Of a stretch of 64,000 bases of DNA, positions 59,821-64,000 are shown piece after piece. The first letter of the stretch is position 1. Every line of letters begins with the position of its first letter. This stretch comes from Pholiota molesta (Eukaryota > Basidiomycota > Agaricomycetes > Agaricales > Strophariaceae), in NCBI GenBank assembly GCA_014925825.1, contig JACGCK010000146.1, forward strand, positions 1-64,000. The letters are read 5' to 3'. The translations under genes were made by a program, and so were the position numbers. A model generated the notes under the pieces. It searched no databases. It worked only from the letters and a program-made list of their open reading frames with translations, and was not told the origin of the DNA.

Positions 59821-61010
59821 GAACAATGCTAATAGCTATTGGTATGTCTTCAACTGTTTCTGTATATGTGAGCTATGCTAATGTATATTCAAAGCTACCG
59901 ACATCTTGTATCGTCTTCCGTGATCCTCAATCCAACAAAGGTATGTTACTGTCCTCATTATCTAACAAAAGCTAATGATATCTCTATATATTCTACCTCT
60001 CGTCGTATTCTTGCGTCCTTTCGACGAAGGGTTGTTCAGTGGAAAGTCTAGGGCTGCTATAGACCTCTCGGGCTCTCAGAACGACGGAGAAATTGCACAA
60101 AGGTATGTTACATTGTTATCTTCTTATTATGGACAGAAAACCTAATTTATCTCTATATATTCAACCTCTCGTCGTATTCTTAACTGATTTTGACGAAGAG
60201 ATGCTCAGTAAACAGTCTAGGGTCGCTATAAACCCCTCGGCACTCAGAATGATGGAGAAATTGTGGAGGAAGTGGACCAGGAGGATGAGGAAAGAAGGAT
60301 TTATCCTTCTACCTTAGAGGATGAATCGGATGGTAAAAGCGATGCGGAAGGAATTGATACAACTAAGGGATTGAGGAAAATTATTTGGAAGGCTCCAGGT
60401 TAGTTAGAATTGCTTCAGCAGCTTCCAACTTCCAGATTGACATCAGATTGACATCCAATATGTCTAGCGCGCGAACGAGTCAACCAATTCTCAATCGGAC
60501 TTCAGATTCGGATTCTGGAGCCTCGAAAACGGGTATACGCACCTCAACGACAACTACGAACGCGGTGGATGCTACACAGATCTCTGCCACTTCATCTCCT
60601 CCTCCTCCCCAGAACTTCGTTATTCTACTCGCCCTCGCCACACACCGGTCCAAGACAACAACAATCGCTTTAGTACGACGCTGTACACCTCTAGGCAATG
60701 TTCTCAACCCGCCAGCACAAAGATTGAAGAGGCTAGCTCATGTAATTATCCAATACAAGACTAATGTTCTCTCTAGATATTCTGACACCATATATGGGCT
60801 TCCGGCGAGCTCCTATGTCGCCTTCCGTGGTCCTCAAAGGTATGGTGTGCTCTTTCTTATCTGTAACAAAACTAATGCTATCTCTAGATATTCTGACACT
60901 ATATATCAGCTTCCGATGAACCGCGGCGCAATGATCTGGTATGTTGTCTTCCTTATCTGATATTCTATCTCCAGATGTTCTGACACCATATTTTGATTTC
61001 CGGTGGACTG
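59821..61010 (+). repeat. Tandem exon-plus-intron-like units of a decayed gene
   Basis: Units of about 90-165 bp repeat an exon-like core followed by AAAG/GTATG and closed by CTCTAG or similar. Cores near 59990 and 60155 read PLVVFLRPFDEGLFSGKSR and PLVVFLTDFDEEMLSKQSR. Cores near 60775, 60890 and 60975 start ATATTCTGACAC. Downstream of the second core one frame reads NDGEIVEEVDQEDEERRIYP. Frames are broken between units. No family recognised. Confidence 0.5.
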
Positions 61011-61494
61011 CGACGTACACTTCCCTCTCAAAAGATCTGTGATTTTGAATAATCAATGTCAAAATCTATTTTCGAACATCCGCCGAACAAACTCTGGCTA
61101 TGCGGAAAGCTTGACTCTAAGCGCCCGTTGTTATGACTTTCCACATGTCCATGGACTACGTGGCATTGCCTGTTCGGAATTAAGGTCAAGGTAAATAAAA
61201 TTCTTCCTTATAATTTTAGATTCTCGCGTTGTTCTCGCGTTGTGTGATCTCCCACATGTCCATGGACTACGCTGGTATGTTTTGATTATTTGACTTGTAT
61301 AATATGCTTATAGGTCAAAATTAGGCTTTCTATGCTCGGAGACTAATGGAGGTCACTGGTCAATGCTTGAGGTGATTTATGTGTCCCATATTCTCATTTA
61401 CGTGCTAAAGTAATTTTCAGGTTTCTTTGTCAAAGTGAAATTGAAGTGGAATTGGGCTTTCTGTGTGAAAATCAATCCGTCGCATCGCCGCTTC

Positions 61495-61850
61495 CTTACC
61501 CATTCTGTGTGTAAAACCAATTTATTCACTATCTACTGACGACTTTGCCTCTAGCCGCTGGGATCTTTTGAATAAAGCTTCGAACTTGCCGCGTGAAAAT
61601 CACTCCGTCTGATTCCGACGGAATCCGACCCATCGCGACTTGGTGCGTAAGGCTGTTTTTCACGAGTATTGCACTTTCCGTGCCATTAACAACCCATGAC
61701 TTGGTGCGTAAACCAGTTGATTCACTATCTACCGACGACTTAGCCTCCAGACGCCGCAACCGAACTTTCCGCGCGAATATCACTCTCCACCTACCAAATC
61801 CGTCACATTACTTGGTGCGCAAACCTGTTTATTCACTATCGACTGACTAT
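61495..61850 (+). repeat. Short degenerate tandem repeats (unit about 100-150 bp)
   Basis: Phrases such as TTGGTGCGTAA and TTTATTCACTATC, then CCGCGTGAAAATCACTC-like text, recur three to four times between about 61500 and 61850. Confidence 0.6.
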
Positions 61851-62008
61851 TACATTTTTAGACTACGTACGTTAGCCTGCCCTTCGGGGTGGGCTAACCT
61901 CTGCTCCTACGATCTCCCAACACGCAAAAAACAGTCAGTTACTTACGTGTTTTCACGTTTTCACGCCGTATAGTAATTCCCGCCATCAATCCCGCCCCGT
62001 CCCGTGAC

Positions 62009-63633
62009 TCAATGCGCCCAATCCCGCCGCACCCACCCCAAATGGAACCGCTCCAGCTTGCCCACATACTCCTCCACCCCGGGGCACAAGCACGTCAGCC
62101 GATAATGCCACTCGCCCTCCTTCTGCCCGAACCCGCTCCCGGGCACGACGCAGATGCCCGTCTCGTCGAGCAGCGCGAGCGCATAGAACGCGTCCGGCTC
62201 CTTGCCCGCCTCTCGCGCCGCCGCGATCGCCGCCTCGCTCAGGCGGATGCGCGGGTACAGGTACAGCGCGCCGGGTGAGTCGACGACGGACACGCCCGGC
62301 AGCGCGTTCAGGCGCGCGGCCATGAGCCGCGTGCGCTCGGCGAGCGCCTTGTGGATCGACTCCGTCTCCTGCTTCCACAAGGGGTATGACGGCGACCCGG
62401 GCGCGGGCGGGCGCACCATCGAGTCCACCCCGATCTGCCCGGACAGCGGCGGGCACAGGCTGACGGAGACCATCTTGTACAGCAGCGCGACGAGCTCCGG
62501 GGAGAAGTTGGCGAGTTCGAAGTAGCCGCCGCGCCGGCCGCACTCGCCCGACACGCCCTTGGAGATGGAGTGGAAGGACACGAGCGGGACGCGCGCGCCG
62601 CGCTCGGCGACGACCTTCTTGAACGACGTGAACGGGTGCGCCGTGCGCTGGTGCAGGTTGTCCTGGTACACCTCGTCCGCGAGCAGCACGAGGCCGTGCG
62701 CGTCGCAGAGCTGCACGATCTCCGCCTGCGTCGCGGCGTCGAGGAGCGCGCCGGTCGGGTTGCCCGGGTTGATCACGACGAGGCCCTTGGGCACGATGCC
62801 GTTGCGCTTCGCGTCCGCGATGGCGTCGGTGATGGAGGAGACGGGCGTGGACCAGCCGTGCGTCTCGTCGAGGTGGTATGGGATCGCGTGGCCTTTGTGC
62901 TGCGCAAGGGTCGCGGTGTAGAGCGGGTATTGGGGTATGGGGATGAGGATGCCGGAGGTCTCGGAGGAGATCAGCATGGAGATGAGCAAGGAGACGCCGG
63001 CGGAGGCGCCGCCCGTAAGAAAGATGGAGTCTGGGTCCGAAGGGTATCCGTCGCGTGCTGCAAGGTTCAGTTAGGATGAGTAGAAGCAGAAGACGTAGAC
63101 GAACGTACCTGCGATGAAGTTTGCCACGCTTTTTCGAATAAATGGTACGCCCTGGCTGTGCGAATAGGCGCCCACAGATCCAATCTCTTCAGTGAGTTCC
63201 TTCGCCCGTGCGATAACGTCCTCGGGGAACACGCCTGGCGCGAGCTTCGCGAGTTCTGGCCATTCCATCAGTGCCGCAACCTGTAGAATAAGCACGACAG
63301 CACGTCGATGATCTGATCTGGGATGCCTACCTGGCGTGTAAAGGTGATCGGTGGCTGATCAAGCCCCTTCTGCTGAGGGTTTCCGATGTTGGACGAGATG
63401 ACCTTGTCGAAGGGCAGCCCATGGTTGGGGCGCTTGAGCTGCTCGCGCAGCGTCTCTGCCTTGATGGCGAGCTCACCGCGGACGGCGTACTGCACAGTGT
63501 GGAAGGTGGGGTTGATATCGCTGGCGGAGAGGGGGGCCATGGTGGTAGGAGCGGTGGATTGGAACCGGGCGATTATCGATTTACGGAATGGCAGGGAGGC
63601 CGCTGAGGCCGCCCGTTGGATCGCCGCGACCAT
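62009..63633 (-). CDS. Alanine aminotransferase, copy 2 (C-terminus replaced, 507 aa)
   Basis: Exons 63633-63331, 63280-63109 and 63057-62009 (1524 nt). The protein is the same as copy 1, including the targeting peptide and the PLP lysine region, until FHLGWV. The final QKYGAAEE of copy 1 is here RRDWAH, because the duplicated block ends at 62029 and the sequence beyond it is unrelated. The promoter and first exon are inside the duplicated block, so the copy could be expressed. The downstream 3' region is new. If the assembly is right, this copy is the derived one. Confidence 0.85.
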
Positions 63634-64000
63634 GTCAGTAATGGAGAGACACGTGCAAGTCTAGTCCTATTTCTGGCCCGTGTTCTGCGTTGGTTTTGCG
63701 CGTGTGCTGGCAACGTGCAAGTTAACGTAGCTGGAGAAAAGAAACCAGACCTTACAGGCCCTGGATGTTGGGAGGTTGGGGGAGAGTTGGGAGTGAGTCA
63801 AGTCGCGGTGCTGAAATAAACTGCAAATTTCATGGGTCAGCACGCTCGGCATTTTCCACAGGGGCTTGCACCGTCATCGGCTCTTTATCGGCCTAGTCGA
63901 CCTTACCTGAACCAACTATACCTACCATTGCTACGTGTATAAGCGCTATTTTAGCCCTTCTTGCATGTCCGAGTCGCAATTGCATCATAGGACACTGCCT
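62029..64000. repeat. Segmental duplication, copy B (runs off the window)
   Basis: Counterpart of 52638-54609, still matching at the last base of the window. Confidence 0.9.

Noticed and set aside
1..64000. CRISPR array, operons or ribosome binding sites
   Set aside because: Spliceosomal introns and gene content are eukaryotic, and no regularly spaced short direct repeats were seen.

Overview
The window looks like nuclear DNA of an agaricomycete basidiomycete (a mushroom-forming fungus). Genes are broken by many 45-60 bp GT-AG introns. There is a laccase, a PL1 pectate lyase, a copper-fist regulator, HET-domain genes and a short CaaX pheromone precursor, and both strands carry genes.

Layout. 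0-3 kb: the first seven codons of a beta-lactamase-like gene on the minus strand, head to head with a complete paralogue. 3.5 kb: a mating-pheromone-like precursor with two repeated peptide cores. 5.3-6.8 kb: an unrecognised nuclear-type protein. 8.3-9.7 kb: pectate lyase. 9.9-11.3 kb: a PIH1 (R2TP-type) protein. 11.6 kb: U6 snRNA. 14.0-16.3 kb: laccase. 16.8-19.1 kb: HET protein 1. 20.4-22.4 kb: copper-fist factor. 25.7 kb: tRNA-Ser-like gene. 26.7-28.1 kb: unrecognised protein. 28.7-30.8 kb: Rrp9 (U3 snoRNP). 31.8-32.9 kb: SDR oxidoreductase. 33.8-35.4 kb: multi-pass membrane protein. 37-47.5 kb: a mobile-element island. 47.8-50.1 kb: HET protein 2. 50.8-52.2 kb: membrane protein. 52.6-54.2 kb: alanine aminotransferase. 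54.9-62 kb: degenerate repeats. 62-63.6 kb: a second, near-identical aminotransferase whose last codons are replaced.

The main discovery candidate is a 5.84 kb DNA transposon (41606-47441). It has imperfect 28 bp terminal inverted repeats, a 9 bp target duplication and one intact 13-exon gene (1534 codons). The predicted protein has an AT-hook-like N-terminus, a zinc-ribbon/DUF6729-like region and a DDE-type transposase core. A complete DEDDy 3'-5' exonuclease domain lies between the second Asp and the Glu. The element interrupts one arm of an older inverted-repeat element. The opposite arm, near 37.69 kb, keeps the unfilled site. Just outside that arm lies a decayed chimera of an aminotransferase fragment joined to an Rrp9 fragment; both parent genes are in this window.

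Seven apparent one-base deletions, most in short G runs, break four otherwise well conserved genes (laccase, copper-fist, both HET genes). They are either recent inactivation or, more likely as a group, consensus errors in the assembly. Functional roles rest on motif recognition by eye; no database search was possible.
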